A DNA stretch of 64,000 nucleotides from Hyphomicrobiaceae bacterium (GTDB lineage Bacteria > Pseudomonadota > Alphaproteobacteria > Rhizobiales > Hyphomicrobiaceae), in contig JACKJH010000003.1 in the NCBI GenBank assembly GCA_020638055.1, positions 248,001-312,000 of the forward strand, written 5' to 3'. This document shows, piece after piece, positions 1-8,558 of this stretch (its first letter is position 1; each line of letters begins with the position of its first letter). Both the position numbers and the translations under genes were made by a program. The notes under the pieces were generated by a model that saw only the letters and a program-made list of their open reading frames with translations, did no database searches and was not told the origin of the DNA.

Positions 1-1085
1 ACCTCGGTGTCCACCGCTGCATGATCGGGTGGCACATAGCCCATGGCAATAGGGCCGTTGACCGAAGGGCCAAACCCTCCTGACGTCACGATACCGATTT
101 TGTCGCCGGTGGATGACAGGACTTCGGTACCCTCGCGAGCGGGCGCGCGGCCTTGGGGAATAATTCCAACGCGTGTACGCTTTACGCCATCGGCCAATTC
201 ATTCTGAATGCGTTCGGCCCCCGGAAAGCCACCTTCGGTGCGTCTGCGTTTCTGGATCGACCACTGCAGGCCGGCTTCGATTGGCGAAATCGTTTCGTCT
301 ATGTCATGGCCATATAGGCAGAGCCCGGCTTCCAGGCGGAGTGAATCACGCGCACCAAGACCAATTGGAGCGACGCGCTCGTCATCTGCCAACTTGTCCC
401 AGAGTTTTCCGACGTCTTCACCGAGCACAGAAATCTCATAGCCGTCCTCGCCAGTGTACCCTGAGCGGGAAACATGAGCTGAAATCCCATCGAGGTCGAT
501 CCGTCGCGCGCTCATGAAATCCATGCAGGCGACATCATTGGAAAGTTTTGCCAGAACATCTGCGGCCATTGGGCCTTGCAGCGCGAGCAGCGCATAGTGT
601 CGATTGGGTACGAGCCGGAACGATTTCGTCTCGTCGGCACGGGCTGCGATGCGTTTGAAATCTATATGCTTGCGGGCTGCGTTGACGACGAGCACAAGAA
701 CACCCTTGCGCACATCATCGGCGCCACGCGTGACCATCAAGTCGTCGATTATACCGCCTTCATCGTTCAGCAATTGGGTGTAGCGCTGCTGTCCTGGCTC
801 CAGCTCTTTCAGTGCGGCCGGTACGAATTGTTCCAGAAATTTGGCTACGGTTTCATGTTTCTTGTCTGCTGAAACCAGATACGCCTGCCCCATGTGGGAA
901 ACATCGAACAGCCCGGCCTTTTCCCGTGTCCAGAGGTGCTCTTTGAGAACACCAAGTGGATACTGCACGGGCATTTCATAGCCTGCGAAAGGCACCATCT
1001 TGGCACCGGCAGCCACGTGCCGGTCGTAAAGTGGCGTTCGCTTCAATTGCGCGGTGTCATTGTCGGTTGCGGTCGCGTCGGACAT
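1..1085 (-). CDS. gcvT: Aminomethyltransferase, glycine cleavage system T protein (3' end outside window)
   Basis: GcvT takes the aminomethyl group from the lipoylated H protein and passes the methylene to tetrahydrofolate, releasing ammonia. Translation from the ATG at 1085 gives MSDATATDNDTAQLKRTPLY and continues open to base 1, about 361 codons, so only the extreme C-terminus is missing. Family motifs are clear: FAGYEMPVQY near residue 33, FDVSHMG near 60, SRSGYTGEDGYE in the middle, and the C-terminal barrel segment GIVTSGGFGPSVN followed by IAMGYV. It sits behind a tandem glycine riboswitch on the same strand, so glycine almost certainly controls it. The usual partners gcvH and gcvP would lie to the left, off the window. 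Confidence 0.96.
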   Translation of the reverse strand, partial: MSDATATDNDTAQLKRTPLYDRHVAAGAKMVPFAGYEMPVQYPLGVLKEHLWTREKAGLFDVSHMGQAYLVSADKKHETVAKFLEQFVPAALKELEPGQQRYTQLLNDEGGIIDDLMVTRGADDVRKGVLVLVVNAARKHIDFKRIAARADETKSFRLVPNRHYALLALQGPMAADVLAKLSNDVACMDFMSARRIDLDGISAHVSRSGYTGEDGYEISVLGEDVGKLWDKLADDERVAPIGLGARDSLRLEAGLCLYGHDIDETISPIEAGLQWSIQKRRRTEGGFPGAERIQNELADGVKRTRVGIIPQGRAPAREGTEVLSSTGDKIGIVTSGGFGPSVNGPIAMGYVPPDHAAVDTE

Positions 1086-1134
1086 ATCAGGCTCCGTGGG
1101 CTGCAGGACGGGACAAGGTATGACCCTGACCGGA

Positions 1135-1365
1135 AATCAGCCCCCTCTGTCGCGGAACCTGAGAGATTGGACCCATGCCGCATCTTGCAATGTGCGGCTT
1201 GGTGGCCTTGTCCCCTTGGGTGAGCCGGGCAGATATTACACAATCAACCACGGCTGCTTTCCAGAGTGTCGATAGGTGCGCGGTCCTTCTGCCTGAGAGT
1301 TTCCGGGGCGGTTGCTCCTTCGGCGCTCGACTTCAGTTTTTTGAAGCCCAGTCTCTCCCACGTAC
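1135..1365 (-). promoter_or_regulatory. Tandem glycine riboswitch upstream of gcvT
   Basis: Reading the minus strand, the first aptamer carries GGGAGAG (1354-1360), CGCCGAAGGAGCAACCGCCC (about 1306-1327) and AAACTCTCAGGCAGAAGGACCG (1281-1302). The second carries a weaker GGCTCACCCAAGGGGACAAGG core, then AATCTCTCAGGTTCCGCGACAGAGGGGG (1141-1168), ending about 50 bases before the gcvT start. These are the conserved blocks of the two cooperative glycine aptamers known upstream of gcv genes, where glycine binding turns expression on. The second core deviates from the usual GCCGAAGGGGCAA, which may weaken binding. Confidence 0.93.
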
Positions 1366-1543
1366 CAAGAATCTGACGGGTGAAGAATGCGGCGTGGCGC
1401 TGCCGCGGTCAATATCGACTGTAGAAGGCGGGGCAAACCGCCACGCCGCCTAACAATTGTGCATGGGCAAAGCTGGAAGAGGTGCCTTGGCCATCGTTGT
1501 GGTATGCCAGGGTTGGGATCGGCTCTCTGGTTCGCTTTTGCAT

Positions 1544-1578
1544 AGAGCGTCGTGCGATATATCGGAACCAAGTCTTGG
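1544..1578 (+). repeat. Single end of the MITE-like family (G repeat)
   Basis: AGAGCGTCGTGCGATATATC followed by GGAACCAA matches, in reverse, the end repeats at 60920-60962 and resembles the terminal inverted repeat of the 271-bp element at 44390-44660. Its presence here argues that the long open frame reaching back to 1457 is not coding before about 1600. Confidence 0.55.
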
Positions 1579-1609
1579 CTGGGGGGCGTTGGCTGTTTTG
1601 TTGGATGGG

Positions 1610-3370
1610 GTGACAGCTTCAGTTGAGCGCTGGGCGAACAACACGTTGGAGCGGTTGGCATTTTCTCCGCTTCTGGCTGTCATGGTTCTTGTTGTGTTGG
1701 TGTTGGCGCTCGACCTTTCCGGCAATCTGCTTCTTGCGCCGCTTGACCGCACGGAGGTCATCTATGCCCAGACGGCAAAGCAAATGCTTGAACCGGAGGG
1801 TGTGGGCGGTTGGACGGCTCCGGCGTTTCAGACCGAGCCCAAATTTGAAAAGCCACTTGCCGTTCTGTGGTTGCAAGCGGGCAGTGCATGGCTGACCGGC
1901 CAGGTTGACCAGATCCGCGGGTATCGCATCCCCTCGATGTTTGGAACCATACTGGCCGTGCTTATTGCGTTCTGGGGTGCGCGGTACCTGTTTAATGGTC
2001 GCGTTGCATTTGTTGGCGCGGCATTGCTTGCAACGATGCTGGTCATCACTGTGCAGGCTACCTTGGCCATGCCTGAAGCACTGATGCTTGCTTCAACCTG
2101 TGCTGCAATGTTTGCCATGGCGCGAGCGTATGTGGCCGGTGATGCAGATAAACCTGACAGTTCCAACGCGATCGTTTTCTGGCTGGCGCTAGGATTGGGT
2201 GTTGTCGTCAACGTCGCCACCGTACCGCTGATTGCAGCCCTTGCGGCGACCGGTCTGGTGTTGTGGGACAGGGGGCAGGCAGGTTGGCTGGCGCGGCTGG
2301 CATCTCTACCAGGGGTAGTGCTGTTTGTTGTGATTGCAGCGTTATGGCCGTTGGTACTTTGGCAGGCCGGGACACTCGATCAAGCCGTTTCCCAATGGCA
2401 CGAAGAGGGGCTGCATCTGCTTCTTGGTCCGCAGGAAATGAAGTGGCGTGTGCTGCCCGGTTTGTTTGTTGTTTTCCTTCTTCTAGGGGCTTTTCCCGCT
2501 GGTCTTTTTCTTGGGCCGGCGCTGCTCACCGCGTGGCATGAGCGCATGATCCCCGCGGTTCGCGTACTTGTTGCCTGGCCCGTGCCCTATTTGCTGTTTC
2601 TGGAGCTTTTCACACGCAAAACGCCGCTTTACATGGTGCAGGCGATGCTGCCGCCGCTTGCAGTGCTGTTTGCGCTGTGGGTTACGGAGAGCGTCGCGAC
2701 CAGAGATGAAAAACAGACCAATCGACGCCTCTGGTTTAGGCTTGGCACGCTCGGTTGGGTGCTTTTGGTGGCAGTGCTTGTTGCCGGATTGTGGGTGTTG
2801 CCCTTCCTGCTGAAGCAGACTGTATCGCCGCTTGCTGTTGCGCTTGGCGCGATTGCACTCACGTTTGCGGTGTTGTGTACGAAGGCGATGCTTGATGGAC
2901 AACGCCTTGCCGCGGCGGCTCTGCTCGTTGGGATGGCCGTCGCCTTTAACAATCTGGCGATCCCGGTGACTTTTGCCGGTTTGAAGCCGGTGTGGGTGGC
3001 AACGCAACTGCGTGCGGTGGTCGAACCGTTGCAGCGATGCGCTCCAGGCAGAGTAACACTTGATGGTTTTAGTGAACCCAGCGGTGTTTTCGAGGTTGGG
3101 CCATCTGTTGCTTCCACACAAGTGACGCCGCGCCCGCCAGGGTTAATGGTTCTGAGTGCATCTCAGCAAAAAAAATTGGCGCCTCCGGCTTCGGGCTGGT
3201 CACCGGGCGCCGCGTGCGTGGCGGCCTATGATTTCATCCATGCCTGCTCGCATCGTTTCGAAATATGGGCATATGCGACACCCGCCGACCTTAGAGGCTG
3301 TCCGCTTCCCGCTCGCTACCGCTGCGAGAATGTTCCTGCCGGACCGATGCTGGGAAAAATGTGCAAGTAA
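1610..3370 (+). CDS. Glycosyltransferase family 39-type (ArnT-like) integral membrane protein
   Basis: A polytopic membrane protein with the layout of GT-C/family 39 transferases, which move a sugar from a polyprenyl-phosphate donor to lipid A, protein or other acceptors on the periplasmic side. After the first membrane helix comes LDRTEVIYAQTAKQMLE, the conserved acidic loop of the family, then EPKFEKPLAVLWLQAGSAWL and RGYRIPSMFGTILAVLIAFWGARYLF. About ten more hydrophobic segments follow and a soluble C-terminal part. The frame is open back to a TTG at 1457, but 1544-1578 is repeat sequence, so I prefer the GTG at 1610 (586 aa); neither has a strong ribosome site. Substrate cannot be told. 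The gene is convergent with hppA. Confidence 0.8.
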   Translation: MTASVERWANNTLERLAFSPLLAVMVLVVLVLALDLSGNLLLAPLDRTEVIYAQTAKQMLEPEGVGGWTAPAFQTEPKFEKPLAVLWLQAGSAWLTGQVDQIRGYRIPSMFGTILAVLIAFWGARYLFNGRVAFVGAALLATMLVITVQATLAMPEALMLASTCAAMFAMARAYVAGDADKPDSSNAIVFWLALGLGVVVNVATVPLIAALAATGLVLWDRGQAGWLARLASLPGVVLFVVIAALWPLVLWQAGTLDQAVSQWHEEGLHLLLGPQEMKWRVLPGLFVVFLLLGAFPAGLFLGPALLTAWHERMIPAVRVLVAWPVPYLLFLELFTRKTPLYMVQAMLPPLAVLFALWVTESVATRDEKQTNRRLWFRLGTLGWVLLVAVLVAGLWVLPFLLKQTVSPLAVALGAIALTFAVLCTKAMLDGQRLAAAALLVGMAVAFNNLAIPVTFAGLKPVWVATQLRAVVEPLQRCAPGRVTLDGFSEPSGVFEVGPSVASTQVTPRPPGLMVLSASQQKKLAPPASGWSPGAACVAAYDFIHACSHRFEIWAYATPADLRGCPLPARYRCENVPAGPMLGKMCK

Positions 3371-3423
3371 TCGCTTGTGCCAGACAAATGGCGTAACGTC
3401 GCTAGAGCGCCAAAATCCTGCAT

Positions 3424-3470
3424 CAAAGGCAAAAGGCCCCGGACCGTTCTTTTGGTCCAGGGCCTTGGTG
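3424..3470 (-). terminator. Rho-independent terminator of hppA
   Basis: On the minus strand AAGGCCCTGGACC, a short loop, then GGTCCGGGGCCTT form a strong stem (3432-3466), followed by TTTTGCCTTT. It lies about 40 bases after the hppA stop and is also nearly symmetric, so it could stop the convergent glycosyltransferase transcript. Confidence 0.75.
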
Positions 3471-3508
3471 CTTGAAGGTTCTGGGCTATCGAGCCAGCGC
3501 CAGCGCCA

Positions 3509-5668
3509 TTAAGACATGTGGGCCAGAACTGCGAGGAGCAGCAGCGCGACGATGTTGGTGATTTTGATCGCCGGGTTGACGGCCGGACCGGCGGTGTCTT
3601 TGTATGGATCGCCGACCGTATCACCCGTGACAGACGCCTTGTGCGCTTCAGTACCTTTAACGTGCTTTACCCCGTCCTTGTCGACGAAGCCGTCCTCGAA
3701 GCTTTTCTTGGCGTTGTCCCAGGCGCCGCCGCCCGAGGTCATCGAGATGGCGACGAACAAACCGGTCACGATCACGCCCAGCAGCATTGCGCCAACAGCC
3801 GAGAATGCAGCTCCTCTGCCGGCAATCGCGTCAACGACAAAGAACAGAACGATGGGCGAAAGCACCGGCAACAGGGACGGAACCACCATCTCCTTGATCG
3901 CCGCCTTGGTGAGAATATCGACGGCACGGGCATAGTTAGGCTTTGAGGTGCCCTTCATGATGCCGGCATCGGCCTTGAACTGGCGCCGAACTTCCTCGAC
4001 GATCGATCCTGCGGCACGGCCGACAGCGGTCATTGCGATACCACCGAACAGGTAGGGAATGAGACCGCCCAGCAATAGGCCGACAACGACATAGGGGTTG
4101 TCGAGACCGAAGTTGACTTTAACGCCCTTGAAGAACTGGTAGACCGTGGAGCCGTCCTTGTTGGCCTCCGAAATGAAGTGCTGGAGGTCGTAGTTGTAGG
4201 CTGCAAACAACACCAGCGCGCCCAGGCCCGCCGAGCCAATGGCATAGCCCTTGGTGACGGCCTTGGTGGTATTGCCGACCGCGTCGAGCGCGTCCGTTGC
4301 CTGGCGTACTTCTTTCGGCAGGCCCGCCATTTCCGCAATGCCGCCGGCGTTATCAGTAACCGGGCCGAAGGCATCGAGAGCGACGATCATGCCGGCAAGG
4401 CCAAGCATTGTTGTGGTAGCGATGGCCGTACCGAACAGGCCGCCCAGGTTATAGGTCAGCACGATGCCGGCAACGATTGCCAACGTAGGCAGTGCCGTCG
4501 CTTCGAGCGAGATGGCCAGGCCCTGGATGACGTTGGTGCCGTGACCGGTGACGGAGGACTGCGAGATGGAGCGTACCGGTCGATAGCCGATGCCGGTGTA
4601 GTATTCCGTGATCCAGACAATCGCGCCCGTCAATGCGAGGCCGACAAGACCACACAGGAAGAGATTTTGCCCGGTAATGACAAAGTCGCCAACGCGACCG
4701 ACTTCACCGAAACCGCCAAGCACATATTGCGTCGCCACCCACAGGCCGCCGATCGACAATACGGCCGAGGCGATGACGCCGCGGTAGAGCGCGCCCATGA
4801 TCGACCCGTTGGAACCGAGCTTGACGAAAAAGGTGCCGATGATCGAGGTGACGATGCAGGCTGCACCGATCGCAAGCGGGTAAACCATCAGCGATTCAAG
4901 GTTGGACTGGGTGGCAAACAAGATCGCTGCAAGCACCATGGTCGCAACAACTGTCACTGCGTAGGTCTCAAACAGGTCGGCAGCCATACCGGCACAGTCA
5001 CCGACATTGTCACCGACGTTGTCAGCAATCGTTGCCGGGTTGCGCGGATCGTCTTCTGGAATGCCAGCTTCGACTTTGCCAACCAGGTCACCGCCGACGT
5101 CTGCACCCTTTGTGAAGATACCGCCACCAAGACGGGCGAAGATCGAGATCAGCGACGCCCCGAAGCCGAGGGCGACGAGCGCATCTTTGACCGTGGTGTC
5201 GGATGGTGCGTAACCCAGCACCTGTGTCAACACGTAGTAGTAGACGGAAACGCCGAGCAACGCGAGGCCGGCGACCAGCATGCCGGTCACCGCGCCTGAC
5301 TTGAAAGCAAGGTCAAGGCCCGCGGCAAGTGATTGCGTGGCGGCTTGTGCCGTGCGGACGTTGGCGCGAACGGAAACGTTCATTCCGATGTAGCCTGCAA
5401 TGCCCGACAGGACCGCGCCGATCAAATATCCCACCGCAACAAGAGGCCCAAGCAGCAACCAGGCGGCGATGAACACGAAGACGCCGACGATGGCGATGGT
5501 CGTGTACTGGCGATTGAGGTAAGCCTGCGCGCCTTCGCGGACGGCTGCGGAAATTTCCTGCATGCGCTCGCTACCGCTGTCTGCGCTCATAACCGATTGA
5601 ATCGTGTATGCCGCATATAGGATTGACAACGCACCGCAGGCGATGATCACCCAGAGTAATTCAGTCAT
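3509..5668 (-). CDS. hppA: Proton-translocating membrane pyrophosphatase, K+-independent type
   Basis: HppA couples hydrolysis of pyrophosphate to proton pumping across the inner membrane. The 719-residue length and about 16 membrane helices are typical. The substrate site is visible as DVGGDLVGKVEAGIPEDDPR and then NVGDNVGD, with further DNAGGIAEMAGL and DNAKKSFEDG acidic loops. The sequence GNTTKAVTKGYAIGSAGL carries the lysine that replaces alanine in K+-independent enzymes, as in Rhodospirillum rubrum, so no potassium requirement is expected. It is a single gene with its own terminator; the start ATG at 5668 is preceded by GGGGAACG. Confidence 0.97.
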   Translation of the reverse strand: MTELLWVIIACGALSILYAAYTIQSVMSADSGSERMQEISAAVREGAQAYLNRQYTTIAIVGVFVFIAAWLLLGPLVAVGYLIGAVLSGIAGYIGMNVSVRANVRTAQAATQSLAAGLDLAFKSGAVTGMLVAGLALLGVSVYYYVLTQVLGYAPSDTTVKDALVALGFGASLISIFARLGGGIFTKGADVGGDLVGKVEAGIPEDDPRNPATIADNVGDNVGDCAGMAADLFETYAVTVVATMVLAAILFATQSNLESLMVYPLAIGAACIVTSIIGTFFVKLGSNGSIMGALYRGVIASAVLSIGGLWVATQYVLGGFGEVGRVGDFVITGQNLFLCGLVGLALTGAIVWITEYYTGIGYRPVRSISQSSVTGHGTNVIQGLAISLEATALPTLAIVAGIVLTYNLGGLFGTAIATTTMLGLAGMIVALDAFGPVTDNAGGIAEMAGLPKEVRQATDALDAVGNTTKAVTKGYAIGSAGLGALVLFAAYNYDLQHFISEANKDGSTVYQFFKGVKVNFGLDNPYVVVGLLLGGLIPYLFGGIAMTAVGRAAGSIVEEVRRQFKADAGIMKGTSKPNYARAVDILTKAAIKEMVVPSLLPVLSPIVLFFVVDAIAGRGAAFSAVGAMLLGVIVTGLFVAISMTSGGGAWDNAKKSFEDGFVDKDGVKHVKGTEAHKASVTGDTVGDPYKDTAGPAVNPAIKITNIVALLLLAVLAHMS

Positions 5669-6005
5669 TCGGACGTTCCCCTTTTAGCCCTGTATCAGAT
5701 CACGGGCACTGTTCTTGCCGCCTTTGTTACACTGGGCAAATGCCTGGCGTCGACTAGCCTTGGGCCCCACCATCATTGTGAAATCAAAATATGCGGGCGG
5801 ACCATGCCAAATGTGCCCCAGCGTTGCAACAACGGCACAGTCCCCTTTTGGTCGCAGGCCGGAGTATTCTTTTGTGCTGATAAAAGATCCCGTCCTAATC
5901 AATCCTGCCCACACACAAATAGACGCGGTCTAGCTTCTTGTTTGGTCGCATTTTCTTCGACGAACCGGTCTCCACTTCGTCGGAAAATGCTCTATGAATG
6001 CAAAT
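5669..6005. other. Intergenic region with a reversed alpha-repeat half
   Basis: No coding sequence is convincing here. Bases 5930-5995 are one hairpin of an alpha (RIME-like) repeat in reverse orientation: CTTGTTTGGTCGCATTTTC, then the CGACGAACCGG and CCACTTCGTCGG arms and AAAATGCTCT. The rest should hold the hppA promoter; I could not pick it out. Confidence 0.6.
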
Positions 6006-6081
6006 AGCCCGCCTTTCTCACGAGGGCACGGCCGTCATCGCGCTGGCGCGAGATCGACCCGCAAGGAGGGAGACGGGCTAG
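6005..6081 (+). repeat. Beta repeat (about 76-bp CTAG-bounded hairpin)
   Basis: Begins AGCCCGCCTTTCTCACGAGG, ends GGAGGGAGACGGGCTAG; the ends are inverted copies and an inner arm pair (CATCGCGC / GCGCGAGATCG) completes the hairpin. Nearly the same sequence occurs at 37015-37090 and 60845-60921. It shares its right CTAG with the following gamma repeat. Confidence 0.8.
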
Positions 6082-6222
6082 TGTTCTGGATCGAACGTTT
6101 GATTCCCGGGCGAAGGTCGTCAAACGATCGTGAATCCAGAACACAAACAATGAGAATGCTAGGGTTCCGGGCTGACGCGTCGGGGCCCGACAGGGAACCA
6201 AGCGTCAGAGTCGGAACACTAG
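6078..6222 (+). repeat. Gamma repeat, intact copy (145 bp)
   Basis: CTAG at both ends and an internal CTAG at 6159-6162. The left half TGTTCTGGATCGAACGTTTG pairs with CAAACGATCGTGAATCCAGAACA; the right half GGTTCCGGGCTGACGC pairs with GCGTCAGAGTCGGAAC. The linker is CAAACAATGAGAATGCTAG. Other copies are at 34192-34499 (interrupted), 36080-36219 (left end lost) and 46924-47068 (intact, 145 bp). Confidence 0.9.
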
Positions 6223-6249
6223 GTGATCTAAAAAGCTGAGGGCACATCA

Positions 6250-7140
6250 TTGCAGACCATAAAAAATGCACTGGCCGGGCCGGATAGCCCATTCGTGGAC
6301 GAACTGGCTAAGGCGTTTGGAACCGATGCCAGTTCTACACAGGCTGCTGTCCGCTCGGTCGTTGAACAGATATCGCAGCGCATGGAACGGCTCACCTTGT
6401 CGCGGGGAGGGTTGGCTGAACTGGTACGCGCAGTCGGCGATAGCCACCATGAGACTTATCTGAGCGACCCGCGTCTGATCCGAAGTAAAGGCATGGAGAC
6501 GGACGGTAAAGCAATTCTTGATCATGTGTTCTGGACCAAGGATCGCAGCCGTGGGGTGGCAGCTCAGGCTGCAAAAGCGTCAGGTCTTCCAGCCAGTTCA
6601 ATAGAAGACATGCTGCCGTCGATCGCCGCATTGGCCATGGGCGAACTGACGCGCGCCGCCGCCGGACCCTTCGATGACATTCTGCGCCGGATACCCGGGC
6701 TGGATGAAACGCTCAAACGCATGCAGGATGGCTCAGGGCGACAAACATCCAACGCCAGACCGCCTGAACACGGCAACTCAGGTAACTACAACCGGGAACG
6801 CCCGTTACCCGAACAGCAACCGCTACCAATTCCAGGCGAAAATATTCCCTCACCCGACCGGGGCGGCTCTCGCTTTGATGATCTGTCCGATATCCTGAGG
6901 CGCGGCGGCTTCAAAATTCCCGGTGGACGGGGCGGTAGCCAGACTGAACTTCCCGACAATTTACCGGGCAACCCCAGTGCCGGAGGCGGTGCTCTTTACG
7001 ACATTTTCCGTGCCGTGCTTGGCGCACTGCTGGGCTTCAAGAGCAGCGGCATAATGGGTTGGTTGCTGAGGTTGATTGTTTACAGGTGGGGCTGGGGATT
7101 CATACAGCGCATTTTGAGCCGGATACTGCTCGGGCGGTAA
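6250..7140 (+). CDS. DUF937-type protein with hydrophobic C-terminus
   Basis: A 296-residue protein starting from a TTG. Residues about 10-140 match the pattern of the YidB/DUF937 family: a helical region followed by GKAILDHVFWTKDRSRGVAA and ASGLPASSIEDMLPSIAALAMGEL, which is the signature of that fold. A proline/glycine-rich linker (about 160-245) leads to a hydrophobic, arginine-rich tail (FRAVLGALLGFKSSGIMGWLL) that may sit in or on the membrane. The function of the family is not established. It follows directly on a gamma repeat, so the promoter must lie in or beyond the repeat; a later start is possible. Confidence 0.7.
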   Translation: MQTIKNALAGPDSPFVDELAKAFGTDASSTQAAVRSVVEQISQRMERLTLSRGGLAELVRAVGDSHHETYLSDPRLIRSKGMETDGKAILDHVFWTKDRSRGVAAQAAKASGLPASSIEDMLPSIAALAMGELTRAAAGPFDDILRRIPGLDETLKRMQDGSGRQTSNARPPEHGNSGNYNRERPLPEQQPLPIPGENIPSPDRGGSRFDDLSDILRRGGFKIPGGRGGSQTELPDNLPGNPSAGGGALYDIFRAVLGALLGFKSSGIMGWLLRLIVYRWGWGFIQRILSRILLGR

Positions 7141-7194
7141 ACACGCACTACCAATTAAGCCTCATCAATTGCCACAATACGTCCCAAACAAATT

Positions 7195-7219
7195 GATCGG
7201 CGCTGACTGAGCGCCGATC
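7195..7219. terminator. Perfect hairpin between convergent genes
   Basis: GATCGGCGCT, five-base loop GACTG, then AGCGCCGATC: a perfect 10-bp stem downstream of the DUF937 gene. There is no run of T on either side, so it may work as a transcript end-processing hairpin rather than a classic terminator. Confidence 0.45.
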
Positions 7220-7250
7220 TTCCAAAGTCGCTGCGTATTTACTGGCAAAC

Positions 7251-7284
7251 CAACACAGCAGGAATGCACTGTTGTTTTTTTATT
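7251..7284 (+). terminator. Probable rho-independent terminator of the DUF937 gene
   Basis: CAACACAG, a ten-base loop, CTGTTG, then seven to nine T bases. The stem is imperfect. It overlaps the 3' end of the convergent gene that stops at 7280. Confidence 0.5.
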
Positions 7285-7648
7285 TTCTGCGACGCATGCG
7301 TTTGCACGCCCGCGCTTCGACGTCACAAGCCCAACCGCTCGTTGCCTGCGAACATTTGACGGACTTTGAGCTGGCCAATTTGAAATAAGCCCAGTCGGAA
7401 CCGTATTCCATCGCAGTAAAGCCCTGCCATGACGCGATCGCTTCGCGCATTGCCGTTTTTTTGTTGGACTGACCGGTGCTGCTTCCGGCGTGGAAATGGT
7501 CGGTCAGGCAAAGCCGTTTGCCACGCTCCGGGCGTACATCATGAAGCGCTGTCGCAAGACCGGTATCATCGGCCAAGGCCAAGCTTGAGGGCATGCCCAA
7601 AGAGATCAAAATACCAAACAACGCTACAGTTGAGAATTTATGTTTCAT
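7280..7648 (-). CDS. Small secreted protein of unknown function
   Basis: From the ATG at 7648 (preceded by GAAGG) this gives 122 residues: a signal peptide MKHKFSTVALFGILISLGM ending about ALADD, then a short mature domain with the pattern WQGFTAMEYGSDWAYFKLA and four cysteines, ending in CDVEARACKRMRRRK. The even cysteine number and signal peptide suggest disulfides in the periplasm. Secreted proteins with a similar WxxxxxxxyG..wa...A......C motif are common in Rhizobiales, but I know of no function. The frame continues upstream of 7648 without a good start. Confidence 0.65.
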   Translation of the reverse strand: MKHKFSTVALFGILISLGMPSSLALADDTGLATALHDVRPERGKRLCLTDHFHAGSSTGQSNKKTAMREAIASWQGFTAMEYGSDWAYFKLASSKSVKCSQATSGWACDVEARACKRMRRRK

Positions 7649-7777
7649 GGTAGCAGGCCTTCTACGATCCATTGAATGTGTCGCATCGAAACCTGCATGA
7701 TTCAGTCGAAACGGGCGACCATTTACATCAATCCTGAGGTAAAAAACGTCTCCGTCGCTGCAATCTGGCCACAATGG

Positions 7778-7875
7778 CTAGAGTATCCGACGAAGTGGCC
7801 ACCGGTTCGTCGTAGAAAATGCGACCAAACAAGAAGCTAGAGCGCTGATCCGATTCCATCGGATCGGCGCTCTAG
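7778..7875 (+). repeat. Alpha repeat (RIME-like), full copy
   Basis: Hairpin 1 (TATCCGACGAAGTGGCCACC / GGTTCGTCGTAGAAAATG), linker CGACCAAACAAGAAGCTAG, then hairpin 2 (AGCGCTGATCCGATTCC / GGATCGGCGCT), ending CTAG. It lies between the start of the small secreted protein and the stop of the GDYXXLXY gene. Confidence 0.85.
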
Positions 7876-7886
7876 TTGTGGTGTTA

Positions 7887-8558
7887 TCAAAATAGCGGAG
7901 GCATCTCGTAACGTGTTCCAGCGACGGATAGGCCACTCAGCGCGGCGGTGCCATCCTCGCCAACAGCAACATGAGCTATTACTGATTTTGTGCGAACTTC
8001 CTTTTCGATGGCCCGGCCCCTGCCTTCAGGAACAAAGAACTTTTCAATACCGTAACGCACCCGGAATGTTGTGTTCGGGGCGGTTGTTTGGGCATTGGCG
8101 GCATACTGCACATACGCTGCCAGCGTGACACCGTCTGCTGATTGCAATGTTCGTGCGTCTGCCTGTTGCAGCGTCCGGCTCGCAGCAACGGGTTTCCATT
8201 CGTCACCGTCCCGCACGAGGCGCACGTAGATCTTCTCACTGCGGCCAAGGTCACCGGAAATGAACGAACGCGGGATAGTGGAGATGTCGTAGCCCAGCGT
8301 TACGTAATCGCCACGGAACAAATCGCGAGGATCGACAGGCCGGACATGCAGGTCGATTTTTTGTCCTGAACTCAGCAAGGCCTCGCGATCTGCGACCATG
8401 AAGATCAAAACGCCTGCTTGTGCCAGAGCGACGACCGCAATCAGTGCGGTGCGCCAGTTTGCAAGACGTTTTGCAATCCGGTTGGCAAACGTGTTCAGGG
8501 CTGCGGAGGTGTCAACAGCGGCCTGGGTGGGTTGGGTGCGGTTTGGCTGCGCGTTCAT
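7887..8558 (-). CDS. GDYXXLXY-motif membrane-anchored protein
   Basis: A 223-residue protein with one N-terminal membrane helix (about residues 36-55, TALIAVVALAQAGVLIFMVA) and a periplasmic domain holding the naming motif in PRDLFRGDYVTLGYDIS (about 75-91). The domain resembles the signal-peptidase-like beta fold of the family; the function is unknown. Its ATG at 8558 overlaps the stop of the upstream DUF2157 gene (ATGA), so the two are translationally coupled; this pairing is the usual one for the family. A longer open frame to 8858 is an accident. Confidence 0.87.
   Translation of the reverse strand: MNAQPNRTQPTQAAVDTSAALNTFANRIAKRLANWRTALIAVVALAQAGVLIFMVADREALLSSGQKIDLHVRPVDPRDLFRGDYVTLGYDISTIPRSFISGDLGRSEKIYVRLVRDGDEWKPVAASRTLQQADARTLQSADGVTLAAYVQYAANAQTTAPNTTFRVRYGIEKFFVPEGRGRAIEKEVRTKSVIAHVAVGEDGTAALSGLSVAGTRYEMPPLF

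Noticed and set aside
1457..1609. N-terminal extension of the glycosyltransferase from a TTG at 1457
   Set aside because: The stretch includes a copy of the MITE-family end (1544-1578) and lacks the hydrophobic pattern of the family N-terminus.
4178..5299. Long open frame (373 codons) on the plus strand inside hppA
   Set aside because: It is antisense to a gene with every family motif, has no ribosome site, and its translation is charged and without hydrophobic or domain pattern; a composition shadow.
5929..6222. tRNA or structured RNA genes in the repeat-rich gaps
   Set aside because: The strong hairpins recur as copies of the same mobile families in many gaps, and none folds as a tRNA cloverleaf with a CCA or T-loop pattern.
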